Below, piece by piece: positions 18,153 through 27,640 of a stretch of 58,546 nucleotides of DNA. The DNA is from Azospirillaceae bacterium (GTDB taxonomy: Bacteria; Pseudomonadota; Alphaproteobacteria; Azospirillales; Azospirillaceae), in contig JANQHG010000230.1 of the NCBI GenBank assembly GCA_028277115.1, forward strand, positions 1 through 58,546, in the 5' to 3' direction. Both the position numbers and the translations under genes were made by a program. The notes under the pieces are model-generated. The model was not told the DNA's origin. It did not search any database and worked only from the letters and a program-made list of their open reading frames with translations. How positions within the stretch are numbered: the stretch's first letter is position 1; each line of letters begins with the position of its first letter.

Positions 18153-18676
18153 TGGCGCTTACGACCTGTCTCGTCGTCGCGACACCGCTCGGTCCGTTCC
18201 GTCTGGTCGCGACCGCGTCCGCGCTTGTCGCGACCTGGTGGCAGCCGGCAGCCGAGCCCGTGGTGGCGACGTCGCAGCCGGTGTCAGCGCTCTTGGAGGA
18301 CGCGGCCGCCCAACTCGCCGCGTACTTCGCCGGTGCGTTGACGCGGTTTTCGGTTCCGCTTGCACCCGTCGGGCCGGCGTTCGATCAGCGCGTTTGGCCA
18401 GTGCTCGGTCAGATCGGTCACGGTCAGACCCGCACCTACGGGGCTCTTGCAGCCGAACTCGGCACCTCGGCGCGCGCGATCGGCGGCGCGTGTGCGCGCA
18501 ACCCGCTACCGCTGTTCATTCCCTGCCATCGCGTGGTCGCGGCGAACGGACCAGGCGGGTTTTCCGCACGCGGCGGCGTCGTTACCAAACAGGTCTTGTT
18601 GCGCCTTGAGGCGATGCCGTTGGAGGTTGCAGGGTTACCGCTGTTCGGTCCCACTCAGACGAAGGTTGATCCCTGA
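18152..18676 (+). CDS. ogt: Methylated-DNA-protein-cysteine methyltransferase
   Basis: 174 residues. The C-terminal domain holds the active-site motif IPCHRVV (about 127-133), whose Cys accepts the alkyl group from O6-methylguanine in suicide fashion. The helix-turn-helix-like DNA-binding segment around RTYGALAAELGTSARAIG precedes it. The N-terminal domain is present. It overlaps its neighbours on both sides (TGATG), indicating coupled translation. Either ogt-like or adaB-like by naming. Confidence 0.92.
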   Translation: MALTTCLVVATPLGPFRLVATASALVATWWQPAAEPVVATSQPVSALLEDAAAQLAAYFAGALTRFSVPLAPVGPAFDQRVWPVLGQIGHGQTRTYGALAAELGTSARAIGGACARNPLPLFIPCHRVVAANGPGGFSARGGVVTKQVLLRLEAMPLEVAGLPLFGPTQTKVDP

Positions 18677-19653
18677 TGCCTCATGCGATTCGTCTCGCCG
18701 AACCCGGCGGGCCCGAAGTTCTGTCCTGGCAACCGGTCACAGTCGGTGATCCCGGCCCGGGTGAGGTCCGGCTGCGTATGACCGCGGTCGGCGTCAACTT
18801 CATTGATATCTATCATCGAACCGGTCTTTATCCGTTGCCCGACCGTCCCTATGGGCTCGGGCTCGAGGGTGCCGGGGTGATCGATGCGCTTGGCGCCGGG
18901 GTGACCGATCTTGCGGTTGGCGACCGGGTAGCGTTCGCTGGCGGCCCGCCCGGTGCCTATGCGGAAGCACGGCTGATGCCCGCCGACCGTTTGGTGTCTC
19001 TGCCGTCTTGGCTGTCCGACACCCAGGCGGCCGCTTTGATGCTCCAGGGGATGACCGCGCGGTATCTGCTGCGCCAAACCCATGAGCTGCGCGCCGGTGA
19101 CACGATCTTGGTCCACGCGGCTGCCGGCGGAGTCGGCTTGTTGGTTTGTCAATGGGCGCGCGCGCTCGGTGCGATCGTGATCGGCACGGTTGGGACACCT
19201 GACAAAGCAACGCTGGCCGCCGATCATGGCTGCCACCACCCGATCGTCTATACCACGCAAGATTTCGTCGCCGAGGTCCGCCGGTTGACCAATGGACGCG
19301 GTGTCGATGTGGTGTATGACGGCGTCGGCCAAGCGACCTTCGCCGGTAGCCTCGACTGCGTGCGGCCACGCGGCCTGGTTGTCAGCTTCGGTCAGGCGTC
19401 CGGGGCGATCCCACCGGTCGAGCTCGGGGTTCTGGCGGCCAAGGGCTCGCTGTTCCTGACCCGGCCGACCTTGTTCACCTATATCGCCACACGCGTCGAC
19501 CTGCTTGCCAATGCGACCGAGCTGTTTGCGATCGTTGCATCAGGAGCCGTCAAGACCGCCGACCGCCACACCTTCCCGCTCAAAGACGCTGCCCAGGCAC
19601 ACCGCGCCTTGGAGTCGCGCCAGACCACGGGCGCGATCGTCTTGATCCCGTAA
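18676..19653 (+). CDS. qor: NADPH:quinone oxidoreductase, zeta-crystallin type
   Basis: 325 residues. This is a medium-chain dehydrogenase of the zinc-free type: VGVNFIDIYHRTGLYP near the N-terminus is typical of Qor, and HAAAGGVGLLVCQWAR (about 154-169) is the NADPH-binding Rossmann motif. It reduces quinones by one electron or, in homologues, other enones. Last gene of the yyaL-ogt-qor operon. It converges on dnaQ with only 11 bases between stops. Confidence 0.9.
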   Translation: MPHAIRLAEPGGPEVLSWQPVTVGDPGPGEVRLRMTAVGVNFIDIYHRTGLYPLPDRPYGLGLEGAGVIDALGAGVTDLAVGDRVAFAGGPPGAYAEARLMPADRLVSLPSWLSDTQAAALMLQGMTARYLLRQTHELRAGDTILVHAAAGGVGLLVCQWARALGAIVIGTVGTPDKATLAADHGCHHPIVYTTQDFVAEVRRLTNGRGVDVVYDGVGQATFAGSLDCVRPRGLVVSFGQASGAIPPVELGVLAAKGSLFLTRPTLFTYIATRVDLLANATELFAIVASGAVKTADRHTFPLKDAAQAHRALESRQTTGAIVLIP

Positions 19654-19664
19654 AATCGGATCTC

Positions 19665-20342
19665 TCATGCCCGGCGCCAGATCGGGTCCGACAACCCATC
19701 CAACAATCCTGCATGCGCGTCAAGCTCGTCTGCGGTCGGCCGGTGCGGTCGCGGCGGCCGGCGATCAGCTGCCGACCGCCAGGTCGTCGGTCCGATCGCC
19801 GCCGCGGCGTTCTCGAACCGAAGACCGGTTTGGCGACCACCCCGCAGCTCCAGATAGCACTCGGCCAACAGCTGGGCGTCCAGCAAAGCGCCGTGCAGCG
19901 ACCGGCCGCTGTTGTCGATGCCGAACCGCCGACACATGGCGTCGAGGCTGGCCTGGCTTCCGGGAAAGCTCCGCCGCGCGAGTGCCAGCGTATCGACCAC
20001 GCGCGCGCCTGAAATCCCCGGCAGCCCGAGCCGACCCAACTCGGCTGAAAGAAATCCAACGTCGAATGACGCGTTGTGGATCACCAAACACGCATCATCA
20101 ACAAAGGTCAGAAAATCGTCGGCAATTTCGGCAAACACTGGGTGTTTCGACAAGAACGCCTGGGTCAGACCATGGACGCGCACGGCTTCTTCCGGAACAT
20201 CCCGCTCCGGGTTGATGTACCACTGCCGCCGGACCCCGGTCGGCACATGGTTGTTCAACTCCACACATCCGATCTCAACGATCCGGTCGCCACCATGTGC
20301 GCTGAGTCCGGTGGTTTCCGTATCCAAGACGATTTCACGCAT
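19665..20342 (-). CDS. dnaQ: DNA polymerase III epsilon subunit (proofreading exonuclease)
   Basis: 225 residues from the ATG at 20342. The DEDDh exonuclease motifs are visible: DTETTG (7-12), a central NASFDVGFL and LHGALLDAQLLAECYL. It removes mismatched 3' nucleotides within the polymerase III core. It overlaps the end of coaE by 8 bases; the maf-aroE-coaE-dnaQ order is characteristic of alphaproteobacteria beside the origin. Confidence 0.95.
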   Translation of the reverse strand: MREIVLDTETTGLSAHGGDRIVEIGCVELNNHVPTGVRRQWYINPERDVPEEAVRVHGLTQAFLSKHPVFAEIADDFLTFVDDACLVIHNASFDVGFLSAELGRLGLPGISGARVVDTLALARRSFPGSQASLDAMCRRFGIDNSGRSLHGALLDAQLLAECYLELRGGRQTGLRFENAAAAIGPTTWRSAADRRPPRPHRPTADELDAHAGLLDGLSDPIWRRA

Positions 20343-21000
20343 GTCGACCCCGACCCGCCCGTCCGTTTGCGTTTCCGCGCGCCCGACCGGGACGCCAACA
20401 CCGCTTTGCGATCCGTCGTCGACACCGTCGCATCGCCCCGCCCAACGCGCGATAGGTAACGGCGCGGCCGCGACCGCTGGTGACAACCCAATCGGCGCGC
20501 CGGCGTTTTTCCCGATCCGGCATCTGTTGGTCCAATACCCGACGAAGCCGGTCGATGGTCATGCCCGGTCGTCGCATCAAGCGTTGACGCTGCAAAAACG
20601 CCGGTGCCGATACCACGATCACCCGGTCAACCCGCCGATCCCCGCCGGTCTCGAACAACAACGGGATGTCCAACACAACAAGCGGTCGCCGATTCCAACA
20701 CGCAGACATCAAGAACCGTTTCTCCGCCCGCCGCACCAACGGGTGGAGAATATCCTCGAGCGCGCGCAACTCGTCAGGATTCTCGAACACCCATTGCCCC
20801 AAGGTCCGGCGATCCACCGCACCGTCGACCGCCGTCTCAGGCCAGCGCCGCGTCACCGCGTCGACCGCAGCCCCGCCTCGTCCAAGCAACCGGTGGACCA
20901 CCCGATCGGCATCATAGACCGGATACCCGCGCGCCCGCAGCATCGTCGCCGCCGTCGACTTGCCCATCCCAATCGACCCGGTCAACCCGATGATGATCAC
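20335..21000 (-). CDS. coaE: Dephospho-CoA kinase
   Basis: 221 residues. The P-loop GLTGSIGMGKST (5-16) lies at the N-terminus and DADRVVH follows. It phosphorylates dephospho-CoA, the last step of coenzyme A synthesis. The start is GTG at 21000. The Arg-rich C-terminus (from about residue 175) is longer than usual and probably disordered. Confidence 0.93.
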   Translation of the reverse strand: MIIIGLTGSIGMGKSTAATMLRARGYPVYDADRVVHRLLGRGGAAVDAVTRRWPETAVDGAVDRRTLGQWVFENPDELRALEDILHPLVRRAEKRFLMSACWNRRPLVVLDIPLLFETGGDRRVDRVIVVSAPAFLQRQRLMRRPGMTIDRLRRVLDQQMPDREKRRRADWVVTSGRGRAVTYRALGGAMRRCRRRIAKRCWRPGRARGNANGRAGRGRHA

Positions 21001-21023
21001 GGCACGGCCTCAGACGATCCCGG

Positions 21024-21899
21024 TCACCGGCTGTCGTTCGCCTGGTGGCCCAACACCGCAGCCCGCAACGCCGGTGTCACCTCCGGTTCAACACCAAACC
21101 ACGCCCGAAACCCCGGTCGCGCTTGATGGAGCAACATGCCCAAACCATCGACCACCGGGTTGCCGCGTTGACGCGCCGCCTTCAACAACTCGGTTTCCAA
21201 CGGTGCGTAAACCAAATCAGTCACCACGGCGTCACCGGCCAGTCGGTCAAGCGCAACCGGCAACGGCGGTTGACCGGTCATGCCGAGACTGGTGGTGTTG
21301 ACCAACAGCCCGACCTCGGCCAGCACCTCCGCGCCGGGTGGCCAGTCGATCGCTTCGACCGGCCCGCCCAGATCGCGAATCAGGGCTGCGGTGCGCTCGA
21401 CCGTTCGGTTCGCCACCCGGATCAACGGCGCCCCGTGGTCGGTCAACGCCGCGACAACCGCCCGCGCCGCACCGCCCGCGCCCAAGACCACCGTCGGTCG
21501 GGACGCAATCAGCCGATCGACCGCTCCGACGTCACCGTCGCCACCTGCTGTGCGAAGATTTTCGAGAAACCCGAAGCCGTCGGTGTTGCGGCCGACACAT
21601 CGCCCATCCGGGTCGATCACCACCGTGTTGACCGCGCCCAGTCGGCGCGCGCTGTCGTCGAGCGCCGACATCAACCCGCACACCGATTCCTTATGCGGCA
21701 CCGTGACGTTGGCCCCTCGAAATCCCAACGCTGATAAACCCTTCACCGCATCGCCTAAACGGTCCGGAGCCACCGGCAACGGTATATATGCACCGGCAAT
21801 CCGATACTGGGCCAACCACCACCCGTGGAGACGCGGCGACAACGAGTGCGTCACCGGCCACCCGATCACCCCCGCGACCCGTGCCTTGCCACTCACCAT
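21024..21899 (-). CDS. aroE: Shikimate dehydrogenase
   Basis: 291 residues. Motifs THSLSPRLHG (17-26), NVTVPHKE with the catalytic Lys (about 65-72), GAGGAARAV for NADP binding and NTTSLGM are all present. It reduces 3-dehydroshikimate in aromatic amino-acid synthesis. It lies between maf and coaE, separated by 10 and 23 bases. Confidence 0.95.
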   Translation of the reverse strand: MVSGKARVAGVIGWPVTHSLSPRLHGWWLAQYRIAGAYIPLPVAPDRLGDAVKGLSALGFRGANVTVPHKESVCGLMSALDDSARRLGAVNTVVIDPDGRCVGRNTDGFGFLENLRTAGGDGDVGAVDRLIASRPTVVLGAGGAARAVVAALTDHGAPLIRVANRTVERTAALIRDLGGPVEAIDWPPGAEVLAEVGLLVNTTSLGMTGQPPLPVALDRLAGDAVVTDLVYAPLETELLKAARQRGNPVVDGLGMLLHQARPGFRAWFGVEPEVTPALRAAVLGHQANDSR

Positions 21900-21909
21900 C
21901 GTTTCACCG

Positions 21910-22548
21910 TCACGCCTCGATCACCCCATGCTGTCGCAGCCGATCCAGAACCTCGATCAACGGCATCCCCTGTATCGTGAAATGATCGCCATCGATCCGG
22001 GCAAACAACTGCGCTCCCGGTCCCTCGATCCGATACCCGCCAACCGACCCAAGACACGCCGGACCCTCGAGACGAAGATATGTCTCAAGGAAATGATCGC
22101 TGAACGTGCGCATCGCCATCCAGGCGGTCCCGACCATCGGCGGTCCAAGCGCGCCGGAGTCTACCCACAAGACCGCCGCCGACACCAGCCGATGGCACCG
22201 CCCCCGCAGCGAACTCAACGTCTGACGCAATGACTCGATCGAGGACGCCTTGTCGATCCACCGGTCGTCAAGCGCCAACATCTGATCCGCCGCCAACACG
22301 ATCGCTGTCGGTCTCAGCTGCAGCCCGGCTTTCGCTTTTGCCTCGGCAAGGGCGACCGCCGTGGCTTCGATCGACCAACCCGCTTGGCGGGCGGCGTGTC
22401 TGATCGCCGGTTCGTCGACCTGGACGGACAAGGTCTCAATCGTGACCCCGGCCGCCTCCAGCATGGCACGGCGCGCCGCCGACCGCGAAGCCAAGATCAA
22501 ATGCGCGTCCGGTAAGACCGACATCGAGGTTTGTACCCGGCCGATCAT
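21910..22548 (-). CDS. maf: Maf-like nucleotide pyrophosphatase
   Basis: 212 residues. LILASRSAARRAML near the N-terminus is the Maf phosphate-binding motif and LAADQMLAL the central motif; the Gln after the Asp resembles the YceF subgroup, which prefers 7-methyl-GTP-type substrates. It hydrolyses non-canonical nucleotides. I chose the ATG at 22548, 8 bases past the ppsR stop; ATG 22524 and GTG 22563 are alternatives. Confidence 0.88.
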   Translation of the reverse strand: MIGRVQTSMSVLPDAHLILASRSAARRAMLEAAGVTIETLSVQVDEPAIRHAARQAGWSIEATAVALAEAKAKAGLQLRPTAIVLAADQMLALDDRWIDKASSIESLRQTLSSLRGRCHRLVSAAVLWVDSGALGPPMVGTAWMAMRTFSDHFLETYLRLEGPACLGSVGGYRIEGPGAQLFARIDGDHFTIQGMPLIEVLDRLRQHGVIEA

Positions 22549-22556
22549 CGCACCGC

Positions 22557-23399
22557 CTACCACACCGATTGGACATGCACCGGCAAACGATTGCGTTTGG
22601 CCAGAATGGTCAAGATCTCGGCCGCGGTTTCTTCAATCGATCGCCGACTGACGTCGATGACATACCAACCGCGGGCAGCGAACAACCGGCGGGCGGCGCG
22701 GACTTCCTCTTCGACCGCTGCCGGATCGACATAGGCGCTGCGGTCGCCGCTTTTCCAGATCATCTTGACCCGGGTTGACCGAACCTGAACCAAACGATCA
22801 GGATCTTTGGTCAGACCGACCACCAAAGGCCGTTTCAACCGCTCCAACTCGTCCGGCAGCGCCGCCCCGGGTACGATCGGAACATTGGCAGCCCGGATAC
22901 CGCGGTTTGCGAGATAAAGACAGGTCGGTGTCTTCGAGGTCCGCGAGACCCCGACCAGCACGACGTCGGCCTGATGCAAATTCCAGATCGACTGACCGTC
23001 GTCGTGGGCAAGCGCAAACTCGACCGCGTCCATCCGCGAGAAATAAACCGCATCCAAGACATGCTGCCGGCCCGGTTGACGCTTCGACTCGAGACCAAGA
23101 TACCCGGTCAACGCATCGATCAACGGCTCCAGGATCGAAACGCACGGCACCCGCGCGTCGACACAGGCAGTCTGAAGCCGATCGCGCATCGCCCGGTCAA
23201 CCAAGGTAAACATCACAACACCTGGTTGCCGTCGAATGCCATCAAGCACGAATTCAAGTTGTTCGACCGACCGAACCAGGCTCCACATATGTTCAACGGC
23301 TTCGACGGTGTCAAATTGACTGACGCACGCACGCGCGACGCTGCTGACCGTTTCGCCGGTGGCGTCGGACACCAGATGAAGATGAAAAGTTCGGACCAC
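22557..23399 (-). CDS. ppsR: Pyruvate, phosphate dikinase/PEP synthase regulatory protein (DUF299)
   Basis: 280 residues. FHLHLVSDATGET (about 5-17) is the family start and GVSRTSKTPTCLYLANRG the P-loop-like motif. The enzyme is a bifunctional kinase/phosphorylase that switches off or restores PPDK or PEP synthase. The GTG at 23399, with GGGGAG 9 bases upstream, places the start just before the conserved block. It is the homologue of Rickettsia RP001, the gene that borders the replication origin on the side opposite hemE in Caulobacter. Confidence 0.93.
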   Translation of the reverse strand: MVRTFHLHLVSDATGETVSSVARACVSQFDTVEAVEHMWSLVRSVEQLEFVLDGIRRQPGVVMFTLVDRAMRDRLQTACVDARVPCVSILEPLIDALTGYLGLESKRQPGRQHVLDAVYFSRMDAVEFALAHDDGQSIWNLHQADVVLVGVSRTSKTPTCLYLANRGIRAANVPIVPGAALPDELERLKRPLVVGLTKDPDRLVQVRSTRVKMIWKSGDRSAYVDPAAVEEEVRAARRLFAARGWYVIDVSRRSIEETAAEILTILAKRNRLPVHVQSVW

Positions 23400-23892
23400 G
23401 TCACCAACTCCCCGACCGCCGTTCGGTATCCAGCCCCCGCGCCGACCACCGAAGCGACCGCCGTCAACTGTCATCCACATCCCGACGGTTCACAAGTCGC
23501 CGAACAGAATGTGGACGAACGCCCGTTGCCGACAGCGTGTGAAGCCGCTACCAATTCGTTCTTCGACCCGTTCGCGTCACCGGTCGTGCGCCGCCCGACC
23601 GGTGTATTCCGGGAACGGCGTGACCGGCTGGCCGTGACCGTCGGATCAGTCCCCGAGATCCCCGAGCGTTCGACCCATGCATCACCGATATCTCGTCAGG
23701 GACCCTGGTGTCTTGTCCACCGGTTTGTCCCCAACATCGCTCGCCCATGCCCTGAAGAGATACACATGGGGCCCGATCAGGGGACGGATGCCGCGCAAAC
23801 CATCATTCCCGACATTCACAGGGCTCCACCAACCCATCAATCTTTTTAATTAATATAGGTTTTTAGGTGTACGCCCCTTCGGAGATGTTCCC
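23400..23892. other. Putative chromosomal replication origin (ppsR-hemE gap)
   Basis: A 493-base non-coding gap between divergent ppsR and hemE. An AT-rich tract (23842-23866, TTTTTAATTAATATAGG within it) could be the unwinding element. DnaA-box-like 9-mers: TCATCCACA (23471-23479, one mismatch to TTATCCACA); TCGTCCACA on the minus strand (23510-23518); and weaker ones at 23713-23721, 23725-23733, 23758-23766 and 23812-23820. In Caulobacter crescentus the origin lies between the same two genes. Genes near the gap point away on both sides, and parABS is within 14 kb. This is inference from synteny plus motif density; promoters of both flanking genes must also lie here. Confidence 0.65.
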
Positions 23893-24954
23893 GTGACCAA
23901 GCCCAATGCTCCTTTGGTTCGCGCGCTCAGCGGCGAACCCTGCACGCCGCCGCCGATGTGGCTGATGCGCCAAGCCGGGCGCTATCTGCCTGAATACCGT
24001 GCCGTTCGCGCTGAGGTGCCGTCGTTCCTCGACCTCTGTCTCGACCCGGTGCGGGCAGCCGAGATCACGCTGCAGCCGATCCGACGGTACGGCTTTGATG
24101 CCGCGATCCTGTTTTCCGACATCCTGGTGATCCCGTATGCGCTTGGCCAACAGATCGCATTTGTTGAAGGCGAGGGGCCGCGGCTCGAGCCGATCACCAC
24201 GGACCAGGATGTAGCTCGACTCGATGCAGGTCCTGCGGCTGACCGGCTTGCGCCGATCTCCGAAACGGTGTCACGCGTGGTCGATGCCCTGCCGCCGGAG
24301 ATCGCGTTGATCGGGTTTGCTGGCGCGCCGTGGACAGTCGCCAGCTACATGATCGAGGGGAGGGGGAGCCGCGACTGGGATCGGGCGCGTCACTTCCTCA
24401 TTCGTGAGCCGCAGGCGTTCGTCCGATTGTCGGATCTGGTCGTGCGATCGACCACGGACTATCTGTGTCGCCAGATCGAAGCTGGGGCCGATGTCGTCCA
24501 GCTGTTCGAAAGCAACGCAGGGGTCCTGTCGGACGATGATTTTGAGATCGCGGTGATCGCGCCGACAAAAGCGATCGTCACCGCGGTCAAAAAAGCGTAT
24601 CCGCAAATCCCGGTGGTCGGTTTTCCGAGATGTGCTGGGGCCTTGATTGACCGTTATGTCCGTGGCACCGGCATTGACGCCGTCGGGTTGGATACGACGG
24701 TGCCATTGGACTGGGCGGCACAACAGCTTCAGAACCAATGCCCGGTTCAAGGCAATCTCGATCCGCTGTTGCTGGTCGAGGGTGGGGCCAAAATGCGGGA
24801 TCGAGTCGATCGTATCATGGCAGCCTTTAGCAAGGGGCCGTTCGTGTTCAATCTTGGCCATGGTGTGATCAAGACGACACCGCCGGAGCATGTCGCGAAT
24901 CTGGTCGCCTTGGTGCGAAGCTGGCCGGATGGTGAGGCGTGGCGGGAAGAGTGA
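23893..24954 (+). CDS. hemE: Uroporphyrinogen decarboxylase
   Basis: 353 residues. The signature PPMWLMRQAGRYLPEYR is at 20-36 and the second signature GFAGAPWT around 140. It decarboxylates uroporphyrinogen III to coproporphyrinogen III in haem synthesis. The start is GTG at 23893 with GGAG 8 bases upstream. It begins the rightward haem operon hemE-hemH-hemJ, next to the putative origin. Confidence 0.96.
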   Translation: MTKPNAPLVRALSGEPCTPPPMWLMRQAGRYLPEYRAVRAEVPSFLDLCLDPVRAAEITLQPIRRYGFDAAILFSDILVIPYALGQQIAFVEGEGPRLEPITTDQDVARLDAGPAADRLAPISETVSRVVDALPPEIALIGFAGAPWTVASYMIEGRGSRDWDRARHFLIREPQAFVRLSDLVVRSTTDYLCRQIEAGADVVQLFESNAGVLSDDDFEIAVIAPTKAIVTAVKKAYPQIPVVGFPRCAGALIDRYVRGTGIDAVGLDTTVPLDWAAQQLQNQCPVQGNLDPLLLVEGGAKMRDRVDRIMAAFSKGPFVFNLGHGVIKTTPPEHVANLVALVRSWPDGEAWREE

Positions 24955-24961
24955 GCGGGAG

Positions 24962-26020
24962 ATGACGGGGTCACCTCGGACTGCGGTGGTGTTGTTCAAC
25001 CTTGGTGGACCGGACAGCTTGAAGGCGGTTCGGCCGTTCTTGCGCAACTTGTTCTCTGATCCTTCGATTCTCCGCGTGCCGATGATCTTCCGGTGGTTCC
25101 TGGCACGCGCGATCGCCGATGGACGCACCGAGACCGCGCGTGAGATCTACCGCAAGATCGGCAACCGGTCGCCGATTCTCGAAAACACTAAGGCGCAGGC
25201 CGAGGCGCTCGAGGCGGCGCTTCAAAACGAGGCGCCGCTTCGGGTGTTCGTTGCGATGCGCTACTGGCATCCGGCGGCACGGGAGACCGCGGCCGACGTT
25301 GCGGCCTTTCAGCCCGATCGGGTGGTGTTGCTGCCGCTCTATCCGCAATGGTCGACGACCACCTCGGCGTCGTCGGTGCGGGTTTGGCGGGAGGCATGTC
25401 GCAAAGTCGGTCTGCGTGTGCCGACTCGGTTGATTTGTTGTTATCCGACCGAGCCCGGCTTCGTCGCTGCGGTGGCCGGGTTGGTCCGGCCGGCGTGGCA
25501 TGAGGCGGCAGAGCATGGTGTGCCGCGGGTCTTGTTTTCGGCGCATGGGCTGCCGGAACGTGTGATCCAGGCTGGCGACCCGTATGCGTGGCAATGCGAA
25601 CAGACCGCGGCGGCGATCGCCAAGGTGATTGGCGTGCCCGATCTCGATTGGCGATTGTGTTATCAGAGCCGGGTCGGGCCACTGCGTTGGATCGGGCCGG
25701 CGACCGAGGACGAGGTCCGGCGCACCGGCGAACAGGGCCGTCCTTTGGTGCTGGTGCCGATGGCGTTCGTGTCGGAGCATTCCGAGACCTTGGTCGAACT
25801 CGACATCGAGTATCGCGAACTGGCCGATCAGTCCGGGGTGCCGTACTTCGTACGGGTTGCGACGGTCGGCACCGAACCGGCGTTCATCGAAGGCCTAGCC
25901 AAGCTGATCCGCGCCCGAATGGCCGGATCGGTCGAAGCCGGTCCGTTCGATGGTTGTCGAAGTTGTCCCCATGGTTTGAACGGTTGTCCGATTGCGGACG
26001 AACTGAAACAAATCGTATGA
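24962..26020 (+). CDS. hemH: Ferrochelatase, probable 2Fe-2S type
   Basis: 352 residues from an ATG 7 bases after hemE. LFNLGGPDSL starts the protein; FSAHGLPERVI carries the conserved catalytic His and SEHSETLVELDIEY the Glu cluster. It inserts iron into protoporphyrin IX. The C-terminus holds GCRSCPHGLNGCP, three Cys spaced C-x2-C-x6-C, which resembles the cluster-binding tail of [2Fe-2S] ferrochelatases such as the Caulobacter enzyme; the fourth ligand is not identified (LICCYPT is one candidate region). Confidence 0.95.
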   Translation: MTGSPRTAVVLFNLGGPDSLKAVRPFLRNLFSDPSILRVPMIFRWFLARAIADGRTETAREIYRKIGNRSPILENTKAQAEALEAALQNEAPLRVFVAMRYWHPAARETAADVAAFQPDRVVLLPLYPQWSTTTSASSVRVWREACRKVGLRVPTRLICCYPTEPGFVAAVAGLVRPAWHEAAEHGVPRVLFSAHGLPERVIQAGDPYAWQCEQTAAAIAKVIGVPDLDWRLCYQSRVGPLRWIGPATEDEVRRTGEQGRPLVLVPMAFVSEHSETLVELDIEYRELADQSGVPYFVRVATVGTEPAFIEGLAKLIRARMAGSVEAGPFDGCRSCPHGLNGCPIADELKQIV

Positions 26021-26041
26021 TCAAGACTGGGGGAAGTTCAA

Positions 26042-26470
26042 ATGCTTTACGATTGGATTATCGCTTTACATGTGATTAGCATTATCGCTTGGATGGTTGG
26101 TTTGTTCTACCTGCCCAGGCTGTTTGCCTATCATGCCGGGTTGGAGATCGGCTCCCAAGCATCCGAACTGTTGAAGCGGATGGAGACCAGAACCTATTGG
26201 ATTGTAATGGTCCCGGGACTGGTTGTAAGTTATCTTACTGGGTTTTATGGACTTTATTTGCAGTACTACTGGTTACAAGATGCTTGGATGCACACAAAGC
26301 TGCTTCTTGTTGTTTTCATGACGATCTATCATTTTTTTGTTGCTGGATGGCGCAATAAATTTCGAGAAGATAGCAATCGCCGAATGCCGAAGTTTTATCG
26401 AGCGGTTAGCGAGGTTCCAACGATCCTGATGATCGTGATCGTCATTATGGTTGTGGTTAAACCATTTTGA
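26042..26470 (+). CDS. hemJ: Protoporphyrinogen oxidase HemJ
   Basis: 142 residues, membrane protein with about four helices. ALHVISIIAWMVGLFYLPRL at the start contains the conserved His, and LLKRMETRTYW and a C-terminal VPTILMIVIVIMVVVKPF are typical. It oxidises protoporphyrinogen IX in bacteria without HemG or HemY. GGGGGAA precedes the ATG. Base composition is much more AT-rich than in genes outside the 24-32 kb region. Confidence 0.94.
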   Translation: MLYDWIIALHVISIIAWMVGLFYLPRLFAYHAGLEIGSQASELLKRMETRTYWIVMVPGLVVSYLTGFYGLYLQYYWLQDAWMHTKLLLVVFMTIYHFFVAGWRNKFREDSNRRMPKFYRAVSEVPTILMIVIVIMVVVKPF

Positions 26471-26522
26471 GGATGATCGGTGAGCGTCGTTTTGTTCGGT
26501 TCGCTGAAACTTGGACCTACGA

Positions 26523-27455
26523 ATGATCAGCCGGACCGGGATGACGCTAGATTCGCGATTTGGTCGCCATGCTGTGCCGGTTCTGTTGTTAGGGGCGGCT
26601 GGGATTGCGTTTGCACCAATCTTTGTGCGGTTGAGTGAAATCGGGCCGGTTGCAACCGCTTTGTGGCGGGTTGGGTTGGCGCTACCTGTGCTTTGGCTGT
26701 TGGCCGGGCGACAGACCGGTGGCATCGGTCGGCGAATTAAGCCATCGTCGGCTCGAGATGTGGCGTTGCTTTTATTGGCCGGGTTGTTTTTTGCTGGGGA
26801 TCTGGCCGCGTGGCATATCGCATTGTCCTACACGACGGTGGCAAATGCGACGCTGCTCGCCAATCTGGCGCCGGTTTTTGTCACGATTTTTTCATGGGTT
26901 TTGTTCGGAGAGCGCTTTGGAGTCCGATTTTTGGTTGGGTTGGTTCTTGCGATGTTTGGATCAGCATTATTAATCTCGAATAGTTTACGGTTTAGTATGG
27001 ATAATTTCTTTGGTGATTTACTTGGTGTTTTGACCGCAGTGTTTTATGCTGCTTATCTATTGGCAATCTCGCGTCTCCGTCACCGTTTCACCGTACAGGC
27101 CATCATGGCCTGGGCGGCGATCGGAACGGTGATTGGGGTGTTGCCTTTGGTGGCGATCCGCGGTGAGATCTGGATCGCGGCAACCGGGCAAGGCTGGTTG
27201 GTGTTGATCGGCCTTGCGTTGGTCAGCCACGTATTCGGACAAGGGGCGATTGCGTTTGCCCTGGCCCACTTGCCGGCTGCTTTTTCGTCGGTCAGCTTGC
27301 TGGTTCAACCGCTGCTTGCGGCGCTGTTTGCATGGGTGATCTTTGGTGAAGCACTGGGGGTGGTTCAGGGTCTTGGTGCTGTGGTGATTCTGGTTGGGGT
27401 GCGGTTGGCGCATTTGGCGGTGATCGCAGATCGGGCACCACCGCTGCGCGTTTGA
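26523..27455 (+). CDS. EamA/DMT family transporter
   Basis: About 310 residues with ten predicted membrane helices in two EamA repeats (about 15-140 and 155-300). [20 protein letters not shown] and [20 protein letters not shown] are typical of the drug/metabolite transporter superfamily. The substrate cannot be told. The start is uncertain: ATG 26523 is chosen, with TTG 26511 and ATG 26541 as alternatives. The middle (about 26880-27070) is AT-rich and then turns abruptly GC-rich inside the gene. Confidence 0.85.
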   Translation: MISRTGMTLDSRFGRHAVPVLLLGAAGIAFAPIFVRLSEIGPVATALWRVGLALPVLWLLAGRQTGGIGRRIKPSSARDVALLLLAGLFFAGDLAAWHIALSYTTVANATLLANLAPVFVTIFSWVLFGERFGVRFLVGLVLAMFGSALLISNSLRFSMDNFFGDLLGVLTAVFYAAYLLAISRLRHRFTVQAIMAWAAIGTVIGVLPLVAIRGEIWIAATGQGWLVLIGLALVSHVFGQGAIAFALAHLPAAFSSVSLLVQPLLAALFAWVIFGEALGVVQGLGAVVILVGVRLAHLAVIADRAPPLRV

Positions 27456-27640
27456 CGCTTGGGTCGGGGGGTGGCGAGACCCGACCGCGATCGGGTATGG
27501 GACAAGGAACACCCAACGATACGCTGGTCCCCGCGCACCGGCGATGCTGGGGATGGACAGAACCGGGTCGGGGCCGACCCAGGTATCGATTTCGGTGGAT
27601 CGACCGCCGACAGATCCGTTCTACGGGAGATGGACAACCG

